Of a stretch of 64,000 nt of DNA, positions 53,791 through 61,344 are shown piece by piece (within the stretch, counting starts at the first letter, position 1; each line of letters opens with the position of its first letter). The stretch is from Planctomycetota bacterium (GTDB taxonomy: Bacteria; Planctomycetota; UBA8742; UBA2392): contig JADKGX010000001.1 in assembly GCA_016722065.1 (NCBI GenBank), forward strand, positions 2,046,001-2,110,000, written 5' to 3'. A model generated the notes under the pieces. It searched no databases and was not told where the DNA came from. It worked only from the letters and a program-made list of their open reading frames with translations. The position numbers and the translations under genes are program-made.

Positions 53791-54322
53791 GATTCGTCCT
53801 CAGGCCCTTGGCGCGGCGAAGCGTGGGGCGCAACAGGGCCCCCAGGCGATAGCCGCCACCCACAAGACCGGCAAAAAGCAGCCAATGCGAAAGCTGGGCA
53901 AGTATCTCTTGCCTGGGTTCGCCCAGACCGTTGCCCAGCCAATAGCCCAACAAGGCAGCCGGCACGAACTGCAACATGCGTACAACCAGGCGGCGATCGC
54001 CCAAGCCAAGGCCAAGCACCAGGGCCAGGCTGATTGCCACCTCAATCGCCAGCGGTGCCACGTGGGGCAGGCGTGCAGAAGCCAAGAGCAGCCCTGCCAG
54101 CAGCAGTGGCAGCGCGGGTGGCCGCGCACGGCGTGCCGAATAGCCGGCACCCAGGGGCGCCATCAACCCAAAACACATCGCAAACACAGCCGCCGGCACA
54201 ACCGGAATCAGCACATGCGCCAACAACGCAAGGACACCCAGCGCCGCCAGCACAGCCACGCCCGAGGCGGTGCTGGGGCCTTGCAGTACGGTTGTAGTTC
54301 GCGTATTTCGCTTGCCGCGCAT
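53780..54322 (-). CDS. Uncharacterised membrane protein of the sulfur operon
   Basis: A 180-residue protein with about five hydrophobic spans rich in Leu, Ala and Gly, and short loops (RRARPP, GDRRLVVR, GEPRQEI). The start at 54322 has GAGGGG a few bases upstream. A longer frame from 54403 would pass through the terminator hairpin and is rejected. It overlaps the sulfite reductase fusion by 11 bases. Its place in the operon suggests a transporter or exporter of a sulfur compound (sulfate, sulfite), which is inference. Confidence 0.5.
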   Translation of the reverse strand: MRGKRNTRTTTVLQGPSTASGVAVLAALGVLALLAHVLIPVVPAAVFAMCFGLMAPLGAGYSARRARPPALPLLLAGLLLASARLPHVAPLAIEVAISLALVLGLGLGDRRLVVRMLQFVPAALLGYWLGNGLGEPRQEILAQLSHWLLFAGLVGGGYRLGALLRPTLRRAKGLRTNHGT

Positions 54323-54365
54323 TCGCCCCTCGTCAACTGCTTTGCTGGCGCCTGGCCAGCGGCAC

Positions 54366-54391
54366 AAAAGAAAAGCCGCCTTGCGGGCGGC
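54366..54391 (-). terminator. Attenuator-type terminator downstream of Cys-rich leader 1
   Basis: On the minus strand: stem GCCGCC / GGCGGC (54391-54386 with 54380-54375) followed by TTTTCTTTTG. An alternative 10-bp hairpin, CGGCCTGTGT / ACACAGGCCG (54388-54397 with 54410-54419), uses four of the same bases, so only one can form. Confidence 0.65.
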
Positions 54392-54421
54392 CTGTGTCAG
54401 CACATCAACACACAGGCCGAA

Positions 54422-54490
54422 TCAGGGCACGCACATGCCCTTGCACTTGGTGCACATGGTCGGGCAACAACGGTGAGCGTGGCTGTTCAT
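54422..54490 (-). CDS. Cys-rich leader peptide 1 upstream of the sulfite reductase unit
   Basis: A 22-residue ORF with five Cys (positions 8, 9, 13, 16, 20). GGAG lies 6-9 bases before the ATG at 54490, a good ribosome-binding site. The stop at 54422 is immediately followed by the antiterminator hairpin and then the terminator. No known protein family. A ribosome slowed at Cys codons would leave the antiterminator free; one finishing at the stop would cover its 5' arm (54419-54410). This is the arrangement expected of a cysteine-controlled attenuator for the sulfite reductase/cobA unit. A metal-binding micropeptide is the alternative. Confidence 0.6.
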   Translation of the reverse strand: MNSHAHRCCPTMCTKCKGMCVP

Positions 54491-54515
54491 GGTGTTCTCC
54501 GATGGCTTGGCGCCA

Positions 54516-55079
54516 TCATACGCGGGCCAATTCGTTCTCGAGTACGACCAGCTTGTGGTTGACCAGGTAGTCCCAGATACGGTCGGCGGATTGCTCGATC
54601 GTCTCGGTCTCACTGTTGACGGAGATCTCGGCTGCTTCGGGTGCTTCGTAGGGATCGTTCACGCCCGTGAAGTTCTGAATCTCGCCGCGCAAGGCCTTGG
54701 CATAGAGACCCTTCACGTCGCGCCGGGTAAGTTCCTCGATACCGGCCTGCACATAGACTTCGATGAACTTCTTGTCCCCGATCTTGCGGCGCACTTCGGC
54801 GCGGGTTTCGCGGTAGGGGCTGATGGCAGCCGTCAGGACGGGAATGCCGTGCCGGGTCAGCAACTCGGCAACAAAGCCGATTCGGCGAATGTTGGTGTCG
54901 CGGTCTTCGCGCGAAAAGCCCAACCCCTTGCTCAGGTTGGTGCGCACCACGTCGCCGTCGAGAACTTCGTGGCCGACCCCCGCATCGGCCAGGCGCCGCG
55001 AGATGTTTTCTGCCAGCGTGGATTTGCCTGCGCCGGAAAGCCCCGTGAACCAAAGTGTGAAGCCATTTGTGTTTGCCAT
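54516..55079 (-). CDS. cysC: Adenylylsulfate (APS) kinase
   Basis: Phosphorylates APS to PAPS. The 187-residue protein has the P-loop GLSGAGKST (about 13-21), DGDVVR (about 42-47), RRIGFVAELL, AAISPYRETR, FIEVYVQAGIEEL and the family end with YEAPEAAEI. The ATG at 55079 has GGAG upstream; a long in-frame extension to 55262 crosses the terminator and leader. The presence of an APS-type reductase means PAPS is needed for something else, such as sulfation. It is preceded by its own Cys-rich leader and terminator, and followed by the leader of the next unit. Confidence 0.93.
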   Translation of the reverse strand: MANTNGFTLWFTGLSGAGKSTLAENISRRLADAGVGHEVLDGDVVRTNLSKGLGFSREDRDTNIRRIGFVAELLTRHGIPVLTAAISPYRETRAEVRRKIGDKKFIEVYVQAGIEELTRRDVKGLYAKALRGEIQNFTGVNDPYEAPEAAEISVNSETETIEQSADRIWDYLVNHKLVVLENELARV

Positions 55080-55100
55080 GACGATCTCCTGAATCGCGTG

Positions 55101-55134
55101 AAAAAAGAAAGAGGCCACCGGATTCGGTGGCCTC
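55101..55134 (-). terminator. Attenuator-type terminator before cysC
   Basis: 10-bp perfect stem GAGGCCACCG / CGGTGGCCTC with a 4-base loop (55111-55134). On the minus strand it is followed by TTTCTTTTTT, 22 bases before the cysC start. The leader segment at 55179-55189 can pair with 55126-55137 (GGTGG and TCGTG arms), which would break this stem. Confidence 0.8.
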
Positions 55135-55156
55135 GTGTACGGGTCTGTTGGGTTAG

Positions 55157-55237
55157 TTAGCCAACAAAACCATCCGTGCACGACCCACCATCGCGGGCGC
55201 ACATCAGACAGCACATGTTGGACTTGTTGAGTTTCAT
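55157..55237 (-). CDS. Cys-rich leader peptide 2 upstream of cysC
   Basis: A 26-residue ORF with four Cys (positions 9, 10, 13, 20). The codons for Gly17-Cys20 form the antiterminator segment that can pair with the terminator's 5' arm, so the position of the ribosome would decide the structure. The ribosome-binding site is weak, so confidence is lower than for leader 1. It lies after aroF, at the start of the cysC unit. If the attenuator model holds, low charged tRNA-Cys stalls the ribosome at Cys9/Cys10, and cysC is transcribed. Confidence 0.5.
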   Translation of the reverse strand: MKLNKSNMCCLMCARDGGSCTDGFVG

Positions 55238-55376
55238 GACGGCCGGAAGTGTAGGGACGCAACTTGACGAGTCAACAGAAGAAATCGAGATTTCTGCTCG
55301 CCCACCCTGAAAGCCTGTCCGCAGGCCACTTGCGCTGGACGCTTGAAGCATCAAGCAGGCCGTATTGCAGCTTTTG

Positions 55377-56393
55377 CTACACGGCAACCGGTTGGCGCAA
55401 CGTGCGATAACGCGACACTTCCACCATCAACTCCTCAAACTCGTGATAGTGCAGGCTCTGGCGGCCGTCGCTGAGCGCCTTGGCGGGCACCGGGTGTACC
55501 TCGACCATCGCGCCGTCCGCGCCCACGGCCATGGCCGCCAAGGTCAGCGCCTTGACGTACTCGCGTTTGCCGCTGGCGTGGGCCGGGTCAATGATGATCG
55601 GCAGGTGAGAGAGTTCTTTGACCACCGGCACGGCCGCGATGTCGAGCGTGTTGCGCGTGGCCGTTTCGAAGGTGCGGATGCCGCGCTCGCACAAAATGAT
55701 GCGGGGGTTGCCGGCATCGTGAATGTACTCGGCGGCCAGCAGCAGGTCTTCCACTTTTGCACTCAGCCCGCGCTTTAGCATCACGGGCTTGTCGACCTTT
55801 CCAACTTCTTTCAGCAGGTCAAAGTTCTGCATGTTGCGCGCGCCGATCTGAAGAATGTCGATGTAGCGCGCCACGGGCTCAATCTGGTGGATGCTCATCA
55901 CTTCACTGACCGTCGCGAGGCGGTGCGCGCGTCCTGCTTCGGCCATGAACTTCAGGCCGGGCTCGCCAAGACCTTGAAATGCGTAGGGAGAAGTGCGTGG
56001 TTTGTACGCACCGCCGCGCAGCACCTGGGCGCCGCGCGCTGCCACGTTCTTTGCGGCATCGTCAATCTGGGCTTCTCCTTCGACCGCGCAGGGTCCGGCA
56101 ATGATGGGAAAACTTCCGTCGCCAAAGCGCACGCCCTTGACCTCCACCACCGTGTTGTCGGGGTGATAGTCACGGCTGACGCGCTTGAAGGGGTGCACGT
56201 CTTCGTGAACATCAATCACGCCCGGCAACGCGCGCAGTTGTTGCGCGTCAATCGGCATGCGGCTGTTGGGCGCCGTGACCAGCGTGTTGCCGCAATCGCG
56301 GCTGATGCTGGGCGCTGCGCCAAAGGCTTCCAGAAGCCTGATGACGCCGGTGATTTCCTTCAACGTTGCGCCGGCTTGCATGGTCACGATCAT
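55377..56393 (-). CDS. aroF: 3-Deoxy-7-phosphoheptulonate synthase (type Ibeta, with N-terminal regulatory domain)
   Basis: First enzyme of the shikimate pathway. The 338-residue protein has an N-terminal ferredoxin-like domain (1-70, MIVTMQAGATLKEITGV) like that of Thermotoga-type DAHP synthases, which gives feedback control. The barrel has FPIIAGPCAVEGEAQI (about 95-110), RGGAYKPRTSPYAFQG, LQIGARNMQNFDLL, CERGIRTFETATRNTLD, IIIDPAHASGKREYV and GAMVEVHP. Its position directly after trpA means aromatic precursor synthesis and Trp synthesis share one transcript. It is the last gene before the cysC leader region. Confidence 0.94.
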   Translation of the reverse strand: MIVTMQAGATLKEITGVIRLLEAFGAAPSISRDCGNTLVTAPNSRMPIDAQQLRALPGVIDVHEDVHPFKRVSRDYHPDNTVVEVKGVRFGDGSFPIIAGPCAVEGEAQIDDAAKNVAARGAQVLRGGAYKPRTSPYAFQGLGEPGLKFMAEAGRAHRLATVSEVMSIHQIEPVARYIDILQIGARNMQNFDLLKEVGKVDKPVMLKRGLSAKVEDLLLAAEYIHDAGNPRIILCERGIRTFETATRNTLDIAAVPVVKELSHLPIIIDPAHASGKREYVKALTLAAMAVGADGAMVEVHPVPAKALSDGRQSLHYHEFEELMVEVSRYRTLRQPVAV

Positions 56394-56430
56394 GGTTGCT
56401 CCTTGTTAGGTACTCGCTGCTGCTGGATGG

Positions 56431-57192
56431 CTACAGGGCTTGGCTCAAGGGTTGCAGAACTTCCAGAATGCTGCGGCCTTGGCTTTGGGCTTTGATCAAT
56501 GCCGAACCGACAATGAAGCCGTCGGCGTCGGCCAGTTGCTTCACGTGCTCGGGTTTGCTGATGCCAAAGCCGACGCAAACCGGCGCGCGCGAAAGTTGTT
56601 TCACGCGCCGCACGTAGGCCAGGGTCTCTGGCGGAAACGTCTCGCGTGTGCCGGTAACTCCGGCGCTGCTGATCAGGTACAGAAAGCCCTTTGCGCTTGC
56701 CGCAATCGTCTTCATGCGCTGGGGCGCGGTGGTTGGGGCAAGCATGCTCAGCAGTGTCAAACCCTGTGCCTCAAACTCGGAGCGCAGCGAGCCACTTTCT
56801 TCCAACGGCAAGTCAGGGACAATCGCACCAGCCACGCCTGCAGCCTTGATGCGGCTGGCAAAGTTCTGCGCGCCGCCTGACAGCACCTGGTTGATACTGA
56901 GCATAAGAACAATCGGAGGGGCCTTCAGTCCCGCCACGTCATTTAGCGTCTGGGCCAGGGTGGTTCCCTGTTTCAGGGCCTGGGCCGCTGCCGCCTGGAT
57001 CACGGGGCCGTCAGCCAAGGGGTCAGAAAACGGCACACCGACTTCAATGACATCGGCCAGGGTGGCGGCTTCCTTCAGTGCCTCCGAAAAGCCTTGGCGC
57101 GTGGGAAAGCCCGACATCAGAAAGGGCACCAAAGCGCGGCGCTTTGCGGCCACAGCCTGTTCAAATGCCTGCTCGATCGTGACTGCAGCCAT
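56431..57192 (-). CDS. trpA: Tryptophan synthase alpha chain
   Basis: Cleaves indole-glycerol phosphate to indole and glyceraldehyde 3-phosphate, passing indole to TrpB. The 253-residue barrel has FLMSGFPTRQGF, the catalytic Glu in DVIEVGVPFSDPLADGPVIQ, the catalytic Asp region VPDLPLEESG, FLYLISSAGVTG and VCVGFGISKPEHV. It starts 2 bases after the trpB stop. Confidence 0.96.
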   Translation of the reverse strand: MAAVTIEQAFEQAVAAKRRALVPFLMSGFPTRQGFSEALKEAATLADVIEVGVPFSDPLADGPVIQAAAAQALKQGTTLAQTLNDVAGLKAPPIVLMLSINQVLSGGAQNFASRIKAAGVAGAIVPDLPLEESGSLRSEFEAQGLTLLSMLAPTTAPQRMKTIAASAKGFLYLISSAGVTGTRETFPPETLAYVRRVKQLSRAPVCVGFGISKPEHVKQLADADGFIVGSALIKAQSQGRSILEVLQPLSQAL

Positions 57193-57194
57193 GG

Positions 57195-58358
57195 CTACAC
57201 CAGTCCTTTTGCCAGCAGCCCGGGCAGGTCTTTGTCGCCCCGGCCTGACAGGTTCACAATCACGCGCAGACCCTGTCGGTCCGCCAGTATGCGCCGGGCA
57301 AAGGCCAGGGCGTGGCTGGATTCAATGGCCGGGAGTATGCCCTCCAGCGCGCAGAGTTCCTTGAACGCCGCCAGTGCTTCCTGATCGCCGACAACATGGT
57401 ACCGCGCCCGGCCGCTGTCCTTGAGAAAGCTGTGCTCTGGTCCTACGCCCGGGTAATCCAGCCCCGCCGCGACACTGTGCGTGTTCAGTATCTGGCCCTC
57501 GGCGTCCTGCAGCAGATAGCTCAGGGCCCCATGAAGCACGCCGGGCCTGCCGTGGTTGAGTGTCGCAGCCGTTGCATCGCCAGATCCGCCGGCCTCTACA
57601 CCATGCAATTCGACGGCGGCGTCTTCGATGAATCCGGCAAAAAGTCCCATGGCGTTGCTGCCGCCACCAACGCAGGCAATCACCGCGTCAGGCCGTGGCG
57701 CAACCCGCGTGAATTGCTGGCGCGCTTCGTCGCCGATCACGCGCTGGAATTCGCGCACCATCAGCGGGTAAGGGTGCGGCCCGACCACGCTGCCAATCAG
57801 GTAGTGGGTGGAATCCGGGTTGGCAATCCAGTCGCGGATCGCCTCGTTGATGGCGATCTTCAGGTTGCGGCTGCCGCCTTCACAGGGGTGCACCGTCGCG
57901 CCCAGCAGGCGCATGCGTTCCACGTTGGGGCGCTGGCGTTCGCAATCCAGCGCACCCATGTACACAATGCACTCCAGGCCCAGGCGGGCACAGGCGGCGG
58001 CCGTGGCCACGCCATGCTGGCCCGCGCCGGTTTCTGCAACGATGCGCCGTTTGCCCATGCGTTTGGCAAGCAGGGCCTGGCCTACAGCGTTGTTGATTTT
58101 GTGTGCACCGGTGTGGGTCAGGTCTTCGCGCTTGAGGTAGACCTGCCCGCCCCAGGCTGCACTCAGCCTCTGGGCGTGATACAGCGGCGTAGGACGCCCG
58201 ACAAAGTGTGCCAGGGTGGTAGCGACCTCGGCCTGAAAGGCTGCGTCGCGTCGTGCATCGTCAAACGCTGCTTCCAGGGCGATCATGTTGGACATCAAGG
58301 TTTCGGGCACATAGCGCCCGCCAAAGACGCCAAAGCGTCCGGCATGTGTTGCAGTCAT
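57195..58358 (-). CDS. trpB: Tryptophan synthase beta chain
   Basis: PLP enzyme that joins indole and serine. The 387-residue protein starts with MTATHAGRFGVFGGRYVPETLM. It has the PLP-Lys in HTGAHKINNAVGQALL (about 80-95), ETGAGQHGVATA, the phosphate-binding CVGGGSNAMGLF and EGILPAIESSHALA. The ATG at 58358 overlaps the trpF stop by 4 bases; the upstream Met at 58397 adds unrelated residues. Confidence 0.97.
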   Translation of the reverse strand: MTATHAGRFGVFGGRYVPETLMSNMIALEAAFDDARRDAAFQAEVATTLAHFVGRPTPLYHAQRLSAAWGGQVYLKREDLTHTGAHKINNAVGQALLAKRMGKRRIVAETGAGQHGVATAAACARLGLECIVYMGALDCERQRPNVERMRLLGATVHPCEGGSRNLKIAINEAIRDWIANPDSTHYLIGSVVGPHPYPLMVREFQRVIGDEARQQFTRVAPRPDAVIACVGGGSNAMGLFAGFIEDAAVELHGVEAGGSGDATAATLNHGRPGVLHGALSYLLQDAEGQILNTHSVAAGLDYPGVGPEHSFLKDSGRARYHVVGDQEALAAFKELCALEGILPAIESSHALAFARRILADRQGLRVIVNLSGRGDKDLPGLLAKGLV

Positions 58359-58951
58359 TGGCGAACCTCGTTCATGGCCTGTGCGGCCGCCGCACAAAAG
58401 GCAAGGATCATGCCAGGGTCTTTCACGCCGGGGTCAATCTCGACACCACTGGACACGTCAACACCAGCAGGTCGCGCCGCCGAGACTGCGCTGGCAACGT
58501 TGGCAACACGCAGGCCGCCAGCCAGGATCACGGTTCGTCTGCCGCACAGTGCCCGCGCCTGAGCGTAATCCCAGGATTGACCACTGCCCGCACCGATCGG
58601 GGAGTCCACCAGCACGCGACCGTGCGGCAAGGTCTCTACTTCGGCAAGTGACCCGGCTGGAATCACTTCAAGCCCGTGCAGGGCCAGCGGAAGCTGCAAG
58701 CCCGGTTGCAAGTGAACCTGCAGGGCGGTCAGCGGCACCTGGGCCACGATCGCGCCGATATCGTCCAGTGAAATGCCCCGAAACACGCCGATGCGCTGGG
58801 CAAAGTCTGGCATCCAGTGGCAAATGGCGGCTGCCGCGGATGGCTCAATGCGGCGCGCGGATTGCGCAAAGACAAAGCCAAGCGCCGTTGCACCGGCATC
58901 AATGGCCAGCCGGGCGCTTTGCAGGTCGCCAATGCCGCATATCTTGATCAT
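58355..58951 (-). CDS. trpF: Phosphoribosylanthranilate isomerase
   Basis: A 198-residue barrel with the start MIKICGIGDLQSA (catalytic Cys5), LGFVFAQSARRIEP, GVFRG, LTALQVHL and a C-terminal GVDVSSGVEIDPGVKDPGMI (phosphate binding). The start overlaps the trpC stop by 4 bases and the end overlaps trpB by 4. Confidence 0.95.
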   Translation of the reverse strand: MIKICGIGDLQSARLAIDAGATALGFVFAQSARRIEPSAAAAICHWMPDFAQRIGVFRGISLDDIGAIVAQVPLTALQVHLQPGLQLPLALHGLEVIPAGSLAEVETLPHGRVLVDSPIGAGSGQSWDYAQARALCGRRTVILAGGLRVANVASAVSAARPAGVDVSSGVEIDPGVKDPGMILAFCAAAAQAMNEVRQ

Positions 58952-59730
58952 GGCGTAACCCCGCTGCGCAGCGCGTGCAGGGCCGCCTGCCCGTTGCGGC
59001 CCTGCATGAGCGCGCTGCCAATCAATGCGGCGTGATAGCCCAGTGCCGCGACTTGCGCGAACTGCGCGGGTGTTGTGATGCCGCTTTCGGCCACAGCGAT
59101 GCGCGAGGCATCGATGCCGGCGCGTAACGCTGCGAAACGTTTGAAATCAATGCTCAAATCAGCCAGGTTGCGGCAGTTGATGCCAATGATGTGCGCGTTG
59201 GCGGCTTGCGCCCGCTGAACGTCTGCGGCGTCGAAGGCCTCCACCAATGCGAACAGACTCAGGTCGTCACACAACGCCAGCAGTTCGCGCAGCAATGGGT
59301 CGTCCAGCAGGCGCGCGATCAGCAGTACGCCGTCGGCGCCGTGTGCGCGGGCCTCATACAACTGATATGGGTCGACCAGGAAGTCTTTGCGCAGCAGCGG
59401 TCTTTGCACGGCGGCGCGGGCCACACTCAGATCAACCAGCGATCCATGAAACCGCGAGGGTTCGGTCAGCACACTGATAGCTGCCACGCCAGCGGCTGCG
59501 TATTCCTGGGCGCGCTGTGCGACATCTACGTGCGCATTCAATTCTCCGCGGGCTGGCGAATGACGCTTGATCTCGGCAATCACGGCAAGCTCGCCTGATG
59601 CGAAGGCGGGCTGGCGCGTTCCGGGCGATTGTTCAGCCTTTGCCCTCAAGGCATGCAATGGAACGCGTCGCTTTGCATCGCTTGCGCGTGCGCGGCTGTG
59701 TGCTGCCATCTCTTCAAGAAAGTCAGGCAC
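58948..59730 (-). CDS. trpC: Indole-3-glycerol phosphate synthase
   Basis: A 260-residue barrel. The family FLEEMA-H N-terminal helix is kept if GTG at 59730 is the start (overlapping the trpD stop by 8 bases); an ATG at 59709 would drop it. It has AVIAEIKRHSPARGEL (catalytic Lys), SVLTEPSRFHGSL, LRKDFLVDPYQLYEARAHGADGVLLI, IIGINCRNL and AVAESGIT. Confidence 0.93.
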   Translation of the reverse strand: MPDFLEEMAAHSRARASDAKRRVPLHALRAKAEQSPGTRQPAFASGELAVIAEIKRHSPARGELNAHVDVAQRAQEYAAAGVAAISVLTEPSRFHGSLVDLSVARAAVQRPLLRKDFLVDPYQLYEARAHGADGVLLIARLLDDPLLRELLALCDDLSLFALVEAFDAADVQRAQAANAHIIGINCRNLADLSIDFKRFAALRAGIDASRIAVAESGITTPAQFAQVAALGYHAALIGSALMQGRNGQAALHALRSGVTP

Positions 59731-60721
59731 GCTGGCCCCGCAGTTGCAACAGCAGTGCGCTGGCGGCGCCACAGTCGATGGCATGTTCCGCCGCGCGTGC
59801 GGCTTGCTGACAGTTGTCGTGGCGGCCCGTAAGCAGCAGGACCAGCGCGGCATTGAGAACTACGGTGTCACGCGCAGCGCCCCTGGCGCCCGCGAAGAGC
59901 GCTTCGATGGTGCGGGCGTTTTCTGCGGCGCTGCCGCCGCGCAAGTCGGCCACGGTGCATTCCTTCAAGCCAAAATCGGCCGCGCAGAGGTTGCGTTCGT
60001 GCAGGCCTGTCGAATCCACCTCAATCAATCGCGTGATGCCGGCTGTAGTGGCTTCGTCCAGGCCCTGCTGGCCGTGTACGACATAAGCGCGCTTGCGCCC
60101 CAGCCCAAGCAGGGTTTGGGCGATTGCCTTTTGGCGTTCCGGTGCTGCCACGCCAACGAGTTGGTAGGCAGGTTTGGCCGGGTTGGCCAGGGGGCCGACC
60201 AGATTGAACACGGTGCGGATTCCCAGGGCCTTTCGCACCGGCCCAATGCGGGCCAGTGCCGGGTGAAAGTGCGGCGCGAACAGAAAGGCGAATCGCCGGT
60301 CGATCAAGTCAGTGTCTGGCGGCTGCATGGGAATTCCCAGTGCCTCAATCACGTCGGCGCTTCCGCTTTGGCTGGTCACACTGCGGTTGCCGTGCTTGAC
60401 CACGGGCACGCCGCAGGCCGCGGCCAGAAGGCCAGCTGCGGTGCTGATATTGAATGTGCCACTGTGATCACCCCCGGTTCCGCAGGTGTCGACGGCGTCT
60501 GCGGGCGCGTTGGTTACGCCCCGGGCACGGGCCAGCAGCGCACGGGTGACGCCAACCAATTCGGCGGTGCATTCGCCCTTGGTGCGCAATGCTGTCAGTA
60601 CAGCCGCGATCAAGGTGTCCGCAGTGGCGTTGTCCACGAGCTGGCCGACCAATGCTTCGGCGCCGTCGGCGTCAAGGTCGCGGCCCTGGGTCAGGTGTTC
60701 AAGTGTTTGTTGCGTGGACAT
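59723..60721 (-). CDS. trpD: Anthranilate phosphoribosyltransferase
   Basis: A 332-residue protein with the GTGGDHSGTFNISTAAGLLAAACGVPVVKHGNRSVTSQSGSADVIEALG substrate region. It also has FLFAPHFHPALARIGPVRKALGIRTVFNLVGPLANPA and VVHGQQGLDE. The ATG at 60721 is preferred over 60742 from the family N-terminus. It follows trpG by 46 bases. Confidence 0.96.
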   Translation of the reverse strand: MSTQQTLEHLTQGRDLDADGAEALVGQLVDNATADTLIAAVLTALRTKGECTAELVGVTRALLARARGVTNAPADAVDTCGTGGDHSGTFNISTAAGLLAAACGVPVVKHGNRSVTSQSGSADVIEALGIPMQPPDTDLIDRRFAFLFAPHFHPALARIGPVRKALGIRTVFNLVGPLANPAKPAYQLVGVAAPERQKAIAQTLLGLGRKRAYVVHGQQGLDEATTAGITRLIEVDSTGLHERNLCAADFGLKECTVADLRGGSAAENARTIEALFAGARGAARDTVVLNAALVLLLTGRHDNCQQAARAAEHAIDCGAASALLLQLRGQRA

Positions 60722-60766
60722 TGTATTGGCACTGACTTGCATAGTGGCGTTGGTAACGGTTCTTGT

Positions 60767-61342
60767 TCAGGCCGTGGCCGGCAGCCTTTCCAGGAACTTC
60801 TGGATCAGCCGGGGGCCATGGGGTGTCAGGATGCTTTCAGGGTGAAACTGTACTCCTTCCACCGGAAGCGTTTTGTGCCGCAGCCCCATGATTTCGCCTT
60901 CGCTGGTGTAACTTGTGATCTCCAGTTCGCCGGGCAGGCTGGCTTCATCCACCACGAGCGAGTGATAGCGCCCTACCTCAAAGGGTGCGGGCAAGCCGTC
61001 ATAGAGCCCCTGCCCGTCGTGGTACACGCGGCTTTGCTTTCCGTGCATCTGTTTGTCTGCCAGAACTACTTTGCCGCCGAACGCCTGGCCGATCGCCTGG
61101 TGGCCCAGACAGACGCCCAAAATGGGGATTTTTCCGGCCTGCTGGCGGATGATGCCCAACGTTTGTCCAGCCTGGTCCGGGTTGCCCGGGCCCGGAGAGA
61201 CCACGATGGCATGGGCTTGCTGCAGGTCCGTTTCGCGCACCTGGTCGTTGTAGCGAACGTTCACCTCAACGCCGAATCCAGCTATCAACTGGTAAAGGTT
61301 GAACGTGAACGAGTCGTAGTTGTCGATCAGAAGTATCGTCAC
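60767..61342 (-). CDS. trpG: Anthranilate synthase glutamine amidotransferase subunit
   Basis: A 191-residue class I amidotransferase: DNYDSFTFNL start, SPGPGNPDQAG (oxyanion region), nucleophile GVCLGHQAIGQAFGG (Cys about 79), HSLVVDEASLP and the His-Glu pair QFHPESIL. It starts 2 bases after the trpE stop and makes ammonia for TrpE. Confidence 0.96.
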   Translation of the reverse strand: MTILLIDNYDSFTFNLYQLIAGFGVEVNVRYNDQVRETDLQQAHAIVVSPGPGNPDQAGQTLGIIRQQAGKIPILGVCLGHQAIGQAFGGKVVLADKQMHGKQSRVYHDGQGLYDGLPAPFEVGRYHSLVVDEASLPGELEITSYTSEGEIMGLRHKTLPVEGVQFHPESILTPHGPRLIQKFLERLPATA

Positions 61343-61344
61343 GA

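Noticed and set aside
54323..54403. Upstream start of the sulfur-operon membrane protein
   Set aside because: Would run through the terminator hairpin; the ATG at 54322 has a Shine-Dalgarno.
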